Shown in pieces: positions 55,573-64,000 of a DNA stretch of 64,000 bases. The stretch is from positions 558,001 to 622,000 of the forward strand of contig NZ_CP101497.1 in NCBI RefSeq assembly GCF_024362325.1, given 5' to 3'. The notes beneath the pieces were generated by a model. It was not told the DNA's origin. It searched no databases and was given only the letters and a program-made list of their open reading frames with translations. Both the position numbers and the translations under genes were made by a program. Every line of letters starts with the position of its first letter. The stretch's first letter is position 1. This DNA comes from Microcella humidisoli. GTDB lineage: Bacteria; Actinomycetota; Actinomycetes; Actinomycetales; Microbacteriaceae.

Positions 55573-57338
55573 GCTCCACCCTTTCCGCGGCGCGACGCTG
55601 CGCCGGTCGTGTCTGCCGGCGTGAGATCGATCCCATGCCGGTCGGCGAGATACAGCCTGGCATCGTCGCGCTCCTGAGCGCGCCTGCCCGAATCCCAGCC
55701 GAGCGAGTCTCCGAGCAGCTCGGCGAGCTCGGCGAGCAGCGCCTCGGTGACGAGCCCGCGGAACGCGAGCGAGGTGCGCCGCAGCAGCACGTCGACGAGC
55801 CGGACGACCTGCTCGGTCTCGGCCAGGTGCGCGATCTCGGCGCGCGAATAGTCGGGTGCCGCGGCGAGGGGCGCATCCGGAACCGATTCGATGCGGCGGA
55901 TGATCGCCTCAGCGCTCGTGCCGTAGCGCTCGAGCAGCTCGGCGGCGCGCTCAGCACCCACCGTCGCGCCGTGCTGGGAGAGCCATTCCGCGCGCGCCTC
56001 GGGCGTCGTCGGATAGCCCACGGCGCCGCCGATGAGCCGGCCGTCGGTGCTGACCGACCGCGAGCGGCCGAGCAGTGCGAGCACGCGCCCGCCGAGCTGC
56101 TCGCCCAGCGCGCGGAAGGTGGTCCACTTGCCGCCGACCAGGCTCAACACGGGAGTGCCAGCGACGGCACCCTCTTCGACGCGGTAGTCGCGGCTGATCT
56201 GCGCGTTCGACGCCGCGTCCTGTCGCGGCAGGGGGCGCACGCCCGAGAACCGGAAGACGATGTGCGAGCGATCGACGGGGATGCTCGGGAAGACGTACTT
56301 CACGACGTCGAAGAAGTAGTCGACCTCCTCCTCGGTGCACCGGATCGGCTCGGCCATGTCGTGCGCGATGTCGGTCGTGCCGATGAGCACGCGGCCCTTG
56401 AGCGGGTAGATGAGCACGATGCGGCCGTCGGTGAACTCGAAGAAGATCTCGCGGCCGTTGCAGGCGGCGAGCAGCTCGGGGTGATCGACGACGATGTGCG
56501 AGCCCTTCGTGCCGCCCATGAACTGCGAGGGCGCTCCGAGCGCGTCGTTCGTCAGGTCGGTCCACGGGCCGGAGGCGTTGACGACGACGCGCGGGCGCAT
56601 CGAGAACTCCTCGCGCGTGATCGCGTCGCGCAGCAGCACCGCGCCCTCGGCGTCCATGCCGGCCGCTTCGACATAGTTGGATGCGCGCGCACGGTCGCCC
56701 ACGGCGACGCCGTCCATCAGCACGTCGAGCGCGAGCCGCTCGGGGTCGTGCATCGAGGCGTCGTAGTAGGTCGCCGTCCACTTGACGTCGCCGCGCAGCG
56801 CGGGCAGGAGGGCGCGCGAGGCCGTGGCGCCGCGGAACTGGTGCCGCGGCACGCGCCCGCCGTCGCGCGAGAAGATGTCGTAGATCGTGAGCCCGACCTT
56901 GATGATCAGGGCGCCGCGCTCTTTCTTGCCGCGCGTCTTCACGCCGATGAACTTCAGCGGCGCCGAGAGCAGGCTCGAGAAGGTCGAGAAGATGGGGATG
57001 GTCGTCGGCAGCGGCCGCACGTAGTGGGGGGCGAGGCGCAGCAGGGCGTTGCGCTCGTGCACCGACTCCTGCACGAGCCGGAACTCGCCGTTCTCGAGGT
57101 AGCGGATGCCGCCGTGGATCATGTGCGATGAGCCCGAGGAGGCACCCGCGACGTAGTCGTCGCGGTCGACGAGCACGACGTCGACGCCGTTGAGCGCGAG
57201 ATCGCGGAACGTCGCGATGCCGTTGATGCCGGCGCCGATGATGAGCACATCGCACTCGGGCCGGGCGCGCAGCGCCTCGACGGTGGCGCGGGCGGCGGAC
57301 GAGGAGGGGCGGGAAGCCGATGCGGAGCGGGGGGTCAT
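55569..57338 (-). CDS. glpD: Glycerol-3-phosphate dehydrogenase, FAD type
   Basis: Oxidises glycerol-3-phosphate to dihydroxyacetone phosphate, passing electrons to menaquinone at the membrane. The 589-residue protein has [36 protein letters not shown], a [10 protein letters not shown] segment, VVNASGPW and [14 protein letters not shown] plus the C-terminal helical domain. The first 30 residues are serine/alanine-rich and not conserved; ATG 57338 is chosen as the first plausible start, though the tail makes a later start possible. The tandem candidate operator sites at 57406-57439 lie upstream. Confidence 0.94.
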   Translation of the reverse strand: MTPRSASASRPSSSAARATVEALRARPECDVLIIGAGINGIATFRDLALNGVDVVLVDRDDYVAGASSGSSHMIHGGIRYLENGEFRLVQESVHERNALLRLAPHYVRPLPTTIPIFSTFSSLLSAPLKFIGVKTRGKKERGALIIKVGLTIYDIFSRDGGRVPRHQFRGATASRALLPALRGDVKWTATYYDASMHDPERLALDVLMDGVAVGDRARASNYVEAAGMDAEGAVLLRDAITREEFSMRPRVVVNASGPWTDLTNDALGAPSQFMGGTKGSHIVVDHPELLAACNGREIFFEFTDGRIVLIYPLKGRVLIGTTDIAHDMAEPIRCTEEEVDYFFDVVKYVFPSIPVDRSHIVFRFSGVRPLPRQDAASNAQISRDYRVEEGAVAGTPVLSLVGGKWTTFRALGEQLGGRVLALLGRSRSVSTDGRLIGGAVGYPTTPEARAEWLSQHGATVGAERAAELLERYGTSAEAIIRRIESVPDAPLAAAPDYSRAEIAHLAETEQVVRLVDVLLRRTSLAFRGLVTEALLAELAELLGDSLGWDSGRRAQERDDARLYLADRHGIDLTPADTTGAASRRGKGGA

Positions 57339-57405
57339 CGTCGGTGGAACCGTTCTGTGGGCGGGCGCTCGCGCGCGGTGGTGGTCTTCATCATGGCGGC
57401 GTGAG

Positions 57406-57439
57406 TACAAACTTGCCAGGCCCCTGCACAAACGTGCAG
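57406..57439. promoter_or_regulatory. Candidate SorC-regulator operator, two sites 21 bp apart
   Basis: CTGCAC-aaac-GTGCAG (57424-57439) is a perfect 6-bp inverted repeat around AAAC. A weaker copy, TACAAACTTGC (57406-57416), has its ACAAAC core exactly 21 bases upstream, two helical turns. A related TGCACA-tg-TGTGCA lies at 58582. The gap is between the end of the regulator gene and glpD. Confidence 0.5.
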
Positions 57440-57465
57440 AGCGGGTCGAGCGCGGCGCGCGCGGG

Positions 57466-58476
57466 TCAGCGCAGCGCCCGCGGCGCCCCGGTGGCGCGGG
57501 TCTCGAGGGCGACCTCGCGCACGAGCGCGCTCGCCAGGCTCTCGTCGAGGATGAGGTCGGTGATGAGGCCGGCGGCGAGCGCGCCGCGAAGGCTCGGAAG
57601 CTTCTGCACTCCCGAGACGACGCAGATGCGGCGCGCCACCCGACGAAGCCGTTCCAGATTCGGTCCGGACGCCCGAGCATTGAGGTCGATGTCGGCGAAG
57701 GTGCCGTCGCCCCGGTAGAAGACCGTGGCGATGTCGCCGACGACCCCATCGGCGCTGAGGCTGCGGTAGTCCTCGGCGTCGAGGTAGCCGCCGATGTACA
57801 CCTGGCTCGGCACTTCGGCGAACGGCGAACCCAGGCCGAACACCGCGACATCCATGCGCGACTGGATATCGAGGAGGCGCCGTGTGCTGCGCTCGCGCCA
57901 GAGGCCCTCTTTCGTGCGCGGATCGTCGAAGAAGGCCGGCACCGGGAACTGCTGCACCTGCGCCGAGAAGGCCTCGCCGAAGCGATGCAGGATCTCACTC
58001 GCGTAGTCGATGCCCGTGGTCTGCGTGTTGCCCGCACCGTTCATCTGCACGATGGTCGAGTTGTGCGTCGGCTTCTTGACCAGGTGCCGGCTGATGGCCC
58101 CGAGCGTCGAGCCCCAGGCGACTCCGACGACCATGTTCGAGTCGACGAATCGGCCCAGCAGTCGGCCCGCCGTCATCGCCACCCGCTCAAGACGATCGAT
58201 GTCGCTGATCGACTCGGGCATCGGCACCACGTACGCGACCACGCGGTGCCGCGTGTGGATGGTGTGCTCCAGCTTGAGGCCGCGGTCGAAGGGAGAGCGG
58301 ATCTGAATGTCGACGAGTCCCGACTCCCGCGCGAAGCTCAGCAGGCGCGACACCGAGGAACGCGAGGTCGACAGCTCGCTCGCGATCGCCCCCATCGTGA
58401 GGTCTTGCATGTAGTACATCTGCGCAGCCGTCAGGGCCGCGACGATCTTCGCGTTCTCCGGATTGCTCTCGCTCAT
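57466..58476 (-). CDS. SorC/DeoR-type sugar-binding transcriptional regulator
   Basis: A 336-residue regulator of the SorC family. The N-terminal helix-turn-helix reads LTAAQMYYMQDLTMGAIASELSTSRSSVSRLLSFARESGLVDIQI. The effector-binding domain follows with VVGVAWGSTLGAISRHLV, TIVQMNGAGNT and VAVFGLGSPFAEVPSQVYIGGY, typical of the sugar-phosphate-binding fold. It lies between glpD-glpK (same strand, downstream) and the divergently transcribed membrane hydrolase, with palindromes on both sides, so control of glycerol metabolism by glycerol-3-phosphate or a similar triose is likely. Confidence 0.9.
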   Translation of the reverse strand: MSESNPENAKIVAALTAAQMYYMQDLTMGAIASELSTSRSSVSRLLSFARESGLVDIQIRSPFDRGLKLEHTIHTRHRVVAYVVPMPESISDIDRLERVAMTAGRLLGRFVDSNMVVGVAWGSTLGAISRHLVKKPTHNSTIVQMNGAGNTQTTGIDYASEILHRFGEAFSAQVQQFPVPAFFDDPRTKEGLWRERSTRRLLDIQSRMDVAVFGLGSPFAEVPSQVYIGGYLDAEDYRSLSADGVVGDIATVFYRGDGTFADIDLNARASGPNLERLRRVARRICVVSGVQKLPSLRGALAAGLITDLILDESLASALVREVALETRATGAPRALR

Positions 58477-58581
58477 CGATGCCTTCCGCGTGGTGAGTAT
58501 TCGTGCAGGCCGCCTGGACGGGGGTGCGCCTTCTCACCGTATGTCACGCCCGAGATCATCGGGCCCGCCCGGGCGGCACCG

Positions 58582-58595
58582 TGCACATGTGTGCA
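58582..58595. promoter_or_regulatory. Palindrome TGCACA-tg-TGTGCA
   Basis: Shares the TGCAC...GTGCA core with the sites upstream of glpD. It lies in the 268-base divergent region between the SorC-type gene and the membrane hydrolase, and could mediate autoregulation or control of the hydrolase. A half-site CGTGCAGG lies at 58501. Confidence 0.5.
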
Positions 58596-58744
58596 GATTG
58601 CTCAGAATGCGCCCCGCGGGCATTCATGTGACCAATAGTCTGCGGGCGGCGGGGACGACCATCCCCACCTCGCCACGACCGCATCACCACCCCCGCGGCG
58701 CACGCGTGCCCGCACACGTTCACAACAAGGGAGTTTGAACTGCA

Positions 58745-60598
58745 ATGAGATCCGCTCTGATGAAACGCAACGGGTTCTGGCTCGTCATCGCCCTGATCCT
58801 CGCCCTCGTCTCCGCCATCGGCGCATCGCTCGTGCAGACGAGCGCCGGCGCCGTCACGGTCAAGGACCTCAAGTGGGAGACCGCGAGCGGCCGCATGATG
58901 AACGCCCTGCTGTTCACGCCCGAGACGGCCACGGCCGACTCGCCGGCCCCCGCGATCGTGGTCAGCCACGGCTGGTGGAACAACCGCGAAATGCAGTCGG
59001 CGAACTACGTCGAGCTCGCGCGCCGCGGCTATGTCGTGCTCTCGATCGACATGTACGGCCACGGCAACTCCGACCCGCTGCCCGCCGATGAGCTCATGGT
59101 GGGCGGCACGGGCATGTACGACGCCGTGCTGCTCATGGCCGACCTGCCCTACGTCGACGCCGACAAGATCGGCATCACCGGCCACTCGAACGGTGCCCGC
59201 GCCGCGAACTTCTCGATCCCGCTCGACGATGCGGCGGCCGAGCAGCTCATCGCCTCGGTGCTGCTGGTCGACTACGACCCGATCTACACCGACGCCGAGG
59301 GTGCGTACGTCAACGCCTACGGCACGCGCGACGTCGGGCTGATCCAGGCCCAGTACGACGAGTTCTTCTTCCGCAGCTACAGCCCCGAGGGCGTGCCGCT
59401 CACGGCGCCGCGCGACTACCTCGGCACGCCGAACGCCCAGTCGTTCCTGCACTTCGGTGCAGCGCCCGACGACATCGCCGGTGAGGTGCGCGAGCAGGGC
59501 ACGGTCTACACCGAGTCGATCGACGGCACCGAGGCGATGCGCGTGATCTACTCGCTGCCGCAGACGCACCCGTGGACGACGATCTCGAGCACCGCGGTCG
59601 GGCACCTCGTCGACTTCTTCGACGAGTCGCTCGGCGCCCCGGAGCCCATCGACTCGGGCAACCAGCTGTGGCAGCTGAAGGAGTTCTTCACCGCCCTCGG
59701 CCTCATCGCCTTCGGAATCCTGCTGGTCACCGTGCCGCGCGCCCTGCTCGGCACGCCCGCGTTCCGCGCACTCGCGACGCCGGCGGCGCCCGCGGTCGCG
59801 CTCAGCGGGCGCATCCCGGCCATCTGGTTCTGGGGCGGGATGCTCGTCTCGGCGCTGATCTCGGGTGTCAGCTACATCTGGCTGAGCCAGCAGGCGCCCG
59901 TGCTCGGGATCACCTTCAACGCCGTGCCGTCGATCGTGCCGCAGGGTTCGGTGTTCTTCATCGCGCTCTGGGCAGCCATCAACGGCCTCGCGGCGATGAT
60001 GATCATGGCCGGCGCCTACCTGGCGTTCGCGAAGAAGGGCGGCATGAGCCTGCGTGACTCGGGCGTGCTGCCCGGCTGGCGCGCGTTCTTCCACGGCATC
60101 GGGCTCGCGCTCACCACCGTGGTCGCTGTCTACGCGGTCGTGTTCGTGCTCGACTTCCTCTTCAAGACCGACTTCCGCCTCTGGGTGATCGGCGTGAAGT
60201 GGTTCTCGGTCGACAAGATCGGGCTTGCGCTGTTCGTGCTGCCGCTGTTCCTGATCTACTTCGTGGCCAACTCGGTGGCGATCAACGCCTTCAACCGGTT
60301 CACGATCGCCGGGCGCGAGTGGGTCAACACCGCGGTGCTCGCGGCGGCGAACTCGCTCGCCCCGCTCGTGCTCGTGATCGCGCAGTACTCGGTGTTCGCC
60401 GTGTCGGGCGAGCTGATCCCCGGGTTCGGCGGCATCTTCAGCATCTGGCTGTTCCCGGTCATCGTGATCCTCGCGGTCACGGCGATCGTGTCGCGCAAGC
60501 TCTACCGCGCGACCGGAAACCCCTACATCGCGGGCTTCCTGAACGCCGCGATCGTGGCGCTGGTGTCGGTGTCGAACTCGCTGGTGATCACCTACTAG
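58745..60598 (+). CDS. Membrane-anchored alpha/beta hydrolase fused to polytopic domain
   Basis: A 617-residue protein. Residues 8-30 are a signal-anchor or first membrane segment. Residues 40-310 are an alpha/beta hydrolase domain with VVSHGWWNN (oxyanion region), SIDMYGHGNSD and the nucleophile elbow GITGHSNGA (Ser148), and a late histidine in SSTAVGHLVDFFDE. The rest (about 315-617) has roughly eight transmembrane segments. The hydrolase domain would face outside. No family name is certain; lipid, ester or polymer hydrolysis is possible. The gene is divergent from the SorC-type regulator with a shared palindrome, and is followed by a strong terminator before the riboflavin genes. Confidence 0.7.
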   Translation: MRSALMKRNGFWLVIALILALVSAIGASLVQTSAGAVTVKDLKWETASGRMMNALLFTPETATADSPAPAIVVSHGWWNNREMQSANYVELARRGYVVLSIDMYGHGNSDPLPADELMVGGTGMYDAVLLMADLPYVDADKIGITGHSNGARAANFSIPLDDAAAEQLIASVLLVDYDPIYTDAEGAYVNAYGTRDVGLIQAQYDEFFFRSYSPEGVPLTAPRDYLGTPNAQSFLHFGAAPDDIAGEVREQGTVYTESIDGTEAMRVIYSLPQTHPWTTISSTAVGHLVDFFDESLGAPEPIDSGNQLWQLKEFFTALGLIAFGILLVTVPRALLGTPAFRALATPAAPAVALSGRIPAIWFWGGMLVSALISGVSYIWLSQQAPVLGITFNAVPSIVPQGSVFFIALWAAINGLAAMMIMAGAYLAFAKKGGMSLRDSGVLPGWRAFFHGIGLALTTVVAVYAVVFVLDFLFKTDFRLWVIGVKWFSVDKIGLALFVLPLFLIYFVANSVAINAFNRFTIAGREWVNTAVLAAANSLAPLVLVIAQYSVFAVSGELIPGFGGIFSIWLFPVIVILAVTAIVSRKLYRATGNPYIAGFLNAAIVALVSVSNSLVITY

Positions 60599-60616
60599 CG
60601 ACCATCGCACGACCCT

Positions 60617-60657
60617 CACGAACGGCCCTCGCGCTCCTCGCGCGGGGGCCGTTCGTG
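60617..60657 (+). terminator. Strong terminator after the membrane hydrolase
   Basis: CACGAACGGCCC pairs perfectly with GGGCCGTTCGTG (12 bp); the 17-base loop has an inner CGCG/CGCG pair. It lies 18 bases after the stop and insulates the riboflavin operon. Confidence 0.7.
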
Positions 60658-60725
60658 CGCGTCATTCCCAGCAAACGATCGGGAATACTCCAGGCCCGCG
60701 GCGGTTGACTACTCTGATAGCAGTA

Positions 60726-60854
60726 CGTGTTCCGGGGTCGGTGAAAATCCGAGCCGGCGGTGAAAGCCCGCGACCCGTGATCGAGGCGACTCGAGAGCGG
60801 TTGAACCGGTGGAAATCCGGTGCCGACGGTGAAAGTCCGGATGGGAGGAACACG
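60726..60854 (+). ncRNA. FMN riboswitch (RFN element)
   Basis: All hallmarks of the RFN aptamer occur in order: closing stem CGTGTTCC/GGAACACG, then GGGGTCGGTGAAAATCC, GGCGGTGAAAGCCCGCGACC, a variable arm, CGGTGGAAATCCGGTGCCGA and CGGTGAAAGTCCGGATGGGA. It lies 65 bases before ribD. A hairpin directly after it (GCGAGCGG-cagcctg-CCGTTCGC, 60854-60876) may be the expression platform, sharing its first base with the closing stem. No U-run follows, so control could be by Rho-dependent termination or translation. FMN binding would shut down ribD-ribE-ribBA-ribH. Confidence 0.95.
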
Positions 60855-60919
60855 CGAGCGGCAGCCTGCCGTTCGCGCGCGCGACCCCGGATGCGTCCCG
60901 ATCTCACTGAGGACCCCGG

Positions 60920-61975
60920 ATGACCCGCACCGCCGCATCACACGCTGACGAGGCACTCGTCGCGGCGATGCGGCGCGCCCTCAGCCTGGCGACGCACGGC
61001 CCCGCTGTCGGCGAGAACCCGCAGGTCGGCTGCGTGCTGCTCGACGCCACCGGCACCGTCGTCGCCGAGGGCTGGCACCGCGGCGCGGGCACCGATCACG
61101 CCGAGGTCGATGCCCTGTCTCACGTGGCCGGCGCGGCAGGCCTCACGGCCGTCGTCACGCTCGAGCCCTGCAACCACACGGGCCGCACCGGCCCCTGCGC
61201 GCAGGCCCTCATCGATGCCGGGGTCGCGCGCGTCGTGTACGCGCTCGATGACCCCAACCCGATCGCGGGCGGCGGCGCCGACCGGTTGCGCGCCGCGGGC
61301 GTCGAGGTGATCGGTGGTGTGCTGGCCGACGAGGCCGCTGAGCTGCTGCGGCCGTGGCTCACGAGCGTGCGGCTCGGCCGCCCCTTCGTCACCGTCAAGT
61401 GGGCCTCGAGCCTCGACGGCCGGGCCGCCGCCGCCGACGGCACGAGCCAGTGGATCACCGGCACCGCGGCCCGCCAGCGCGTGCACGAGCAGCGCGCGAT
61501 GCACGACGCGATCGCCGTCGGCACCGGCACGGTGCTCGCCGACGACCCCACCCTCACGGCGCGGGGCGACGGTGGCGAGCTGCTGCCCCACCAGCCGATC
61601 CCCGTCGTGTTCGGCGAGACCGCGGTGCCCGTGGATGCCCGCCTGCGCCAGCACCCTGCCGGACTCATCGAGCTCGGCCATCGCGACCTCGGCGCGGCGC
61701 TCGCCGACCTGCATGAGCGCGGCATCCGACGTCTGTATGTGGAAGGCGGGCCGACGCTCGCCAGCGCGTTCCTGCGCGCCGGGCTGGCCGACGAGGTGCT
61801 GGTGTACCTCGCGCCGCTGCTCATCGGCGGTCCGCGGGTGGCCCTCGACGATCTCGGGGTGACCACGATGAGCGAGGTGCACCGGTTGAGCATCCACCGA
61901 ATTGAGACCCTCGGCGACGACCTGCTGGTCGTGGCCCGCCCGCGCGACACCCCCACCCCTGCGATGAAGGACTGA
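60920..61975 (+). CDS. ribD: Bifunctional diaminohydroxyphosphoribosylaminopyrimidine deaminase/reductase
   Basis: Two consecutive steps of riboflavin synthesis. The N-terminal deaminase domain has zinc ligands His60 and catalytic Glu62 (DHAEVDAL), Cys84 and Cys93 (EPCNHTGRTGPC). The C-terminal reductase domain (from about 145) has VTVKWASSLDGR, ITGTAARQRVHEQRAMHDAIAVGTGTVLADDP and LYVEGGPTLASAFLRAGLADEVLVYLAP. Total 351 residues. The ATG has GAGGA seven bases upstream. It is the first gene of the riboswitch-controlled operon. Confidence 0.96.
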   Translation: MTRTAASHADEALVAAMRRALSLATHGPAVGENPQVGCVLLDATGTVVAEGWHRGAGTDHAEVDALSHVAGAAGLTAVVTLEPCNHTGRTGPCAQALIDAGVARVVYALDDPNPIAGGGADRLRAAGVEVIGGVLADEAAELLRPWLTSVRLGRPFVTVKWASSLDGRAAAADGTSQWITGTAARQRVHEQRAMHDAIAVGTGTVLADDPTLTARGDGGELLPHQPIPVVFGETAVPVDARLRQHPAGLIELGHRDLGAALADLHERGIRRLYVEGGPTLASAFLRAGLADEVLVYLAPLLIGGPRVALDDLGVTTMSEVHRLSIHRIETLGDDLLVVARPRDTPTPAMKD

Positions 61976-61976
61976 C

Positions 61977-62594
61977 ATGTTCACCGGACTGATCGAAGAG
62001 CTCGGCGCGATCGTGCGCTGGGAGGCCGTCGGCGACGCCGGCCGCCTCACCGTGCGCGGGCCGCTCGTCGTGAGCGATGCCGCCCACGGCGACTCCATCT
62101 CGGTGAACGGCGTGTGCCTCACCGTCGTCGAGCAGGGTGACGACTGGTTCACCGCCGACGTCATGGGGCAGACCCTCGCGATGAGCACGATCGGCCGCTG
62201 GGCCGAGGGCGAGCCGGTCAACCTCGAGCGCGCCGCGGCGGTCGGCGACCGCCTCGGCGGGCACATCGTGCAGGGCCACATCGACGGCACGACGACCGTG
62301 CTCGAGGTGCGCCAGAACGACGCCTGGCGGGTGCTGCGGTTCTCGCTGGACGCCGCGCACGCTCCCCTCGTCGTCGACAAGGGCTCGATCGCGGTCGATG
62401 GCGTGAGCCTGACCGTGAGCGCGGCCGGCGACGACTGGTTCGAGGTCTCGCTCATCCCCGAGACGCTCGCCGTGACCACCCTCGGCCGCAAGGAGGTCGG
62501 CGACGCCGCCAACCTCGAGACCGACATCCTCGCTCGACACGTAGCACGGCTGGTGCGATTCGGCGCCACCGCTGACGGAAGGACCCTGTCATGA
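61977..62594 (+). CDS. ribE: Riboflavin synthase alpha chain
   Basis: Dismutates two molecules of 6,7-dimethyl-8-ribityllumazine to riboflavin. The 205-residue protein is a tandem of two related barrels beginning MFTGLIEELG; the repeats are visible as SISVNGVCLTVVEQGDDWF and SIAVDGVSLTVSAAGDDWF, and GGHIVQGHIDGT lies between them. It starts one base after the ribD stop and overlaps ribBA (ATGA). Confidence 0.95.
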   Translation: MFTGLIEELGAIVRWEAVGDAGRLTVRGPLVVSDAAHGDSISVNGVCLTVVEQGDDWFTADVMGQTLAMSTIGRWAEGEPVNLERAAAVGDRLGGHIVQGHIDGTTTVLEVRQNDAWRVLRFSLDAAHAPLVVDKGSIAVDGVSLTVSAAGDDWFEVSLIPETLAVTTLGRKEVGDAANLETDILARHVARLVRFGATADGRTLS

Positions 62595-63874
62595 GCATCG
62601 GAACCATCCCCCAGGCCCTGGCCGCCCTGCGCGAGGGCAAGCCCGTGCTCGTCGCCGACGACGAGAGCCGCGAGAACGAGGGCGACGTCATCCTCTCGGC
62701 CGAGCTCGCGACGCCCGCGTGGATCGCGTGGACGATCCGCCACACGAGCGGGTTCCTCTGCGCGCCCATGACGAACGAGATCGCCGACGAGTTGCAGCTG
62801 CCGCTCATGGTGACCGACAACCAGGACCCGCGCCGAACGGCCTACACGATCACGGTGGACGCCGCCGACCGCATCACGACGGGCATCAGCGCGGGCGATC
62901 GCGCTCACACGCTGCGCACCCTCGCCGACCCGGCGTCGACGCCCTCGAGCCTCATCCGCCCGGGGCACATCCTGCCGCTGCGCGCGGTCGACGGGGGTGT
63001 GCGCGAGCGCGCCGGGCACACCGAGGCCGCGGTCGAGCTCATGCGACTCGCCGGGCTGCGTCCCGTCGCGGCAATCGGCGAAGTGGTGGCTGACGACGGC
63101 GACATGATGCGCCTGCCCGAGCTGATCCGCTTCGGCGAGAAGGAGGAGGTCGTGGTGATCACGATCGTCGACCTCATCGCCTACCTCGAGTCGGGCGAGG
63201 ACTTCGCCGCCGCCTCCCCCGCCCGCACGGCCGAGCACGTCAGCAGCGTGACCTTCGAGGTGGCGACGACGGTGCCGACCACGCACGGGCCCTTCTCGAT
63301 GCGCGCCTACCGCGACCGCAAGACGGGCGCCGACCACGTCGCCATCGTGAGCGGAATGCCCCACGACGACATGGTCGTGCGCGTCCACTCCGAGTGCTTG
63401 ACAGGCGAGGCGTTCGGCTCGCTCAAGTGCGAGTGCGGCCCGCAGCTGGATGCCGCGCTCGACGTGATCCAGCGCCAGGGCGGCGCTGTGCTCTACATGC
63501 GCGGTCATGAGGGCCGGGGTATCGGTCTCATCAACAAGCTCAAGGCCTACCGCCTGCAGGAGGACGGCTACGACACCCTCGACGCCAACCTCGCGCTCGG
63601 TCTGCCGGCCGACGCGCGCGACTACGAGGCCGCGAGCGACATGCTGCGCGATCTCGGGGTGACGCGCGTGCGCCTGCTCAGCAACAACCCCGAGAAGCAG
63701 CGCCAGCTCACCCAGTACGGTGTCGAGGTGAGCGCGCTCGTGCCGCTCGTCGTCGGCGTCGGCGACGACAACGAGGGTTACCTCAGCGCGAAGCGCGACC
63801 GCATGGGCCACCGCCTGCCGGAGAGCATCACGAGCGCTCCGGTGTTCGCCACCATCGAAGGGAAGACCGCATGA
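62591..63874 (+). CDS. ribBA: Bifunctional DHBP synthase / GTP cyclohydrolase II
   Basis: Makes dihydroxybutanone phosphate from ribulose-5-phosphate and opens the GTP ring, supplying both riboflavin precursors. The N-terminal RibB part has VADDESRENEGDVIL near residue 21, SAGDRAHTLRTLADP and RPGHILPLRAVDGGVRERAGHTEAAVEL. The C-terminal RibA part has VRVHSECLTGEAFGSLKCECGPQL with zinc cysteines, LYMRGHEGRGIGLINKLKAY and LLSNNPEKQRQLTQYGV. The 427-residue length is normal. Stop overlaps ribH. Confidence 0.96.
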   Translation: MSIGTIPQALAALREGKPVLVADDESRENEGDVILSAELATPAWIAWTIRHTSGFLCAPMTNEIADELQLPLMVTDNQDPRRTAYTITVDAADRITTGISAGDRAHTLRTLADPASTPSSLIRPGHILPLRAVDGGVRERAGHTEAAVELMRLAGLRPVAAIGEVVADDGDMMRLPELIRFGEKEEVVVITIVDLIAYLESGEDFAAASPARTAEHVSSVTFEVATTVPTTHGPFSMRAYRDRKTGADHVAIVSGMPHDDMVVRVHSECLTGEAFGSLKCECGPQLDAALDVIQRQGGAVLYMRGHEGRGIGLINKLKAYRLQEDGYDTLDANLALGLPADARDYEAASDMLRDLGVTRVRLLSNNPEKQRQLTQYGVEVSALVPLVVGVGDDNEGYLSAKRDRMGHRLPESITSAPVFATIEGKTA

Positions 63875-64000
63875 GCGGCGCAGGATCCCCCCAGCTCGCC
63901 GTCGACGGCACCGGCCTCACGGTCGCGATCGTCGCGGGTCAGTGGCACACCGTGATCAGCGAGGGACTGAAGGCGGGCGCGCGGCGCGTGCTCGAGGCAT
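63871..64000 (+). CDS. ribH: 6,7-dimethyl-8-ribityllumazine synthase, cut by window edge
   Basis: Condenses the two riboflavin precursors into lumazine. The first 43 codons are visible: LTVAIVAGQWHTVISEGLKAGA is the family's N-terminal signature, with the W in the ligand-binding loop. It overlaps the ribBA stop (ATGA) and completes the ribD-ribE-ribBA-ribH operon. The C-terminal two thirds lie outside the window. Confidence 0.92.
   Translation, partial: MSGAGSPQLAVDGTGLTVAIVAGQWHTVISEGLKAGARRVLEA

Noticed and set aside
60938..63811. 957-residue minus-strand open frame across ribD-ribE-ribBA
   Set aside because: Shadow of the riboflavin genes with an Arg/Ala/Asp/Val-rich repetitive composition.

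Overview
The window is high-GC DNA from an actinobacterium, most likely of the family Microbacteriaceae. Every recognisable gene is of actinobacterial type: an acyl-CoA carboxylase with an epsilon subunit, an LpdA-type flavoprotein without redox cysteines, sdhCDAB, a LytR-CpsA-Psr (LCP) protein and RmlABCD. From memory, the backbone order matches the Mycobacterium tuberculosis stretch Rv3264c-Rv3336c: manC, rml, LCP, purE-purK-GtrA-PH domain-birA-accD-accE-maf-accA, then lpdA-pnp-phosphomutase, add-deoA-cdd-sdhCDAB, YihY and trpS. Segments absent from that order stand out as lineage-specific.

Layout. 1-7.1 kb: dTDP-rhamnose synthesis (rmlC-rmlA on minus; rmlB-rmlD on plus), glycosyltransferases, a phosphomannomutase-like HAD protein and an LCP ligase, i.e. 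cell-wall glycan synthesis. 7.1-11.9 kb: purE, purK, GtrA, a UDP-sugar dehydrogenase, a PH-domain protein and birA. 11.95-15.7 kb: a four-gene nonulosonic (sialic-like) acid cluster between birA and accD. 15.9-25 kb: acyl-CoA carboxylase subunits, a 419-bp gene-free region rich in hairpins, a membrane protein/histidine kinase/response regulator operon, a TRAM methyltransferase, maf and accA. 25-44 kb: a nucleoside uptake and salvage island (PNP, sugar phosphomutase, adenosine deaminase with PTS IIA/IIB, IclR regulator, an S-adenosylhomocysteine hydrolase-like protein, nucleoside hydrolase, thymidine phosphorylase, cytidine deaminase and a BMP-type ABC importer). 44-49 kb: manC and succinate dehydrogenase. 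49-54 kb: YihY, exonuclease III, trpS, a HAD hydrolase and a DUF559 nuclease gene flanked by two copies of an inverted-repeat element. 54-60.6 kb: glpK-glpD, a SorC-type regulator and a membrane-anchored hydrolase. 60.7-64 kb: an FMN riboswitch followed by ribD-ribE-ribBA-ribH.

Many transcription units look leaderless: a TAGNNT -10 box lies 6-8 bases before the start codon in at least 17 places on both strands. Within operons, genes usually overlap by four bases (ATGA or GTGA). No tRNA, rRNA, CRISPR array or insertion sequence was seen. The points most worth checking are the nonulosonate cluster, the structured intergenic region at 17.73-18.15 kb, the dispersed ~88-bp inverted repeat, and the SAH-hydrolase homologue with substituted catalytic residues.
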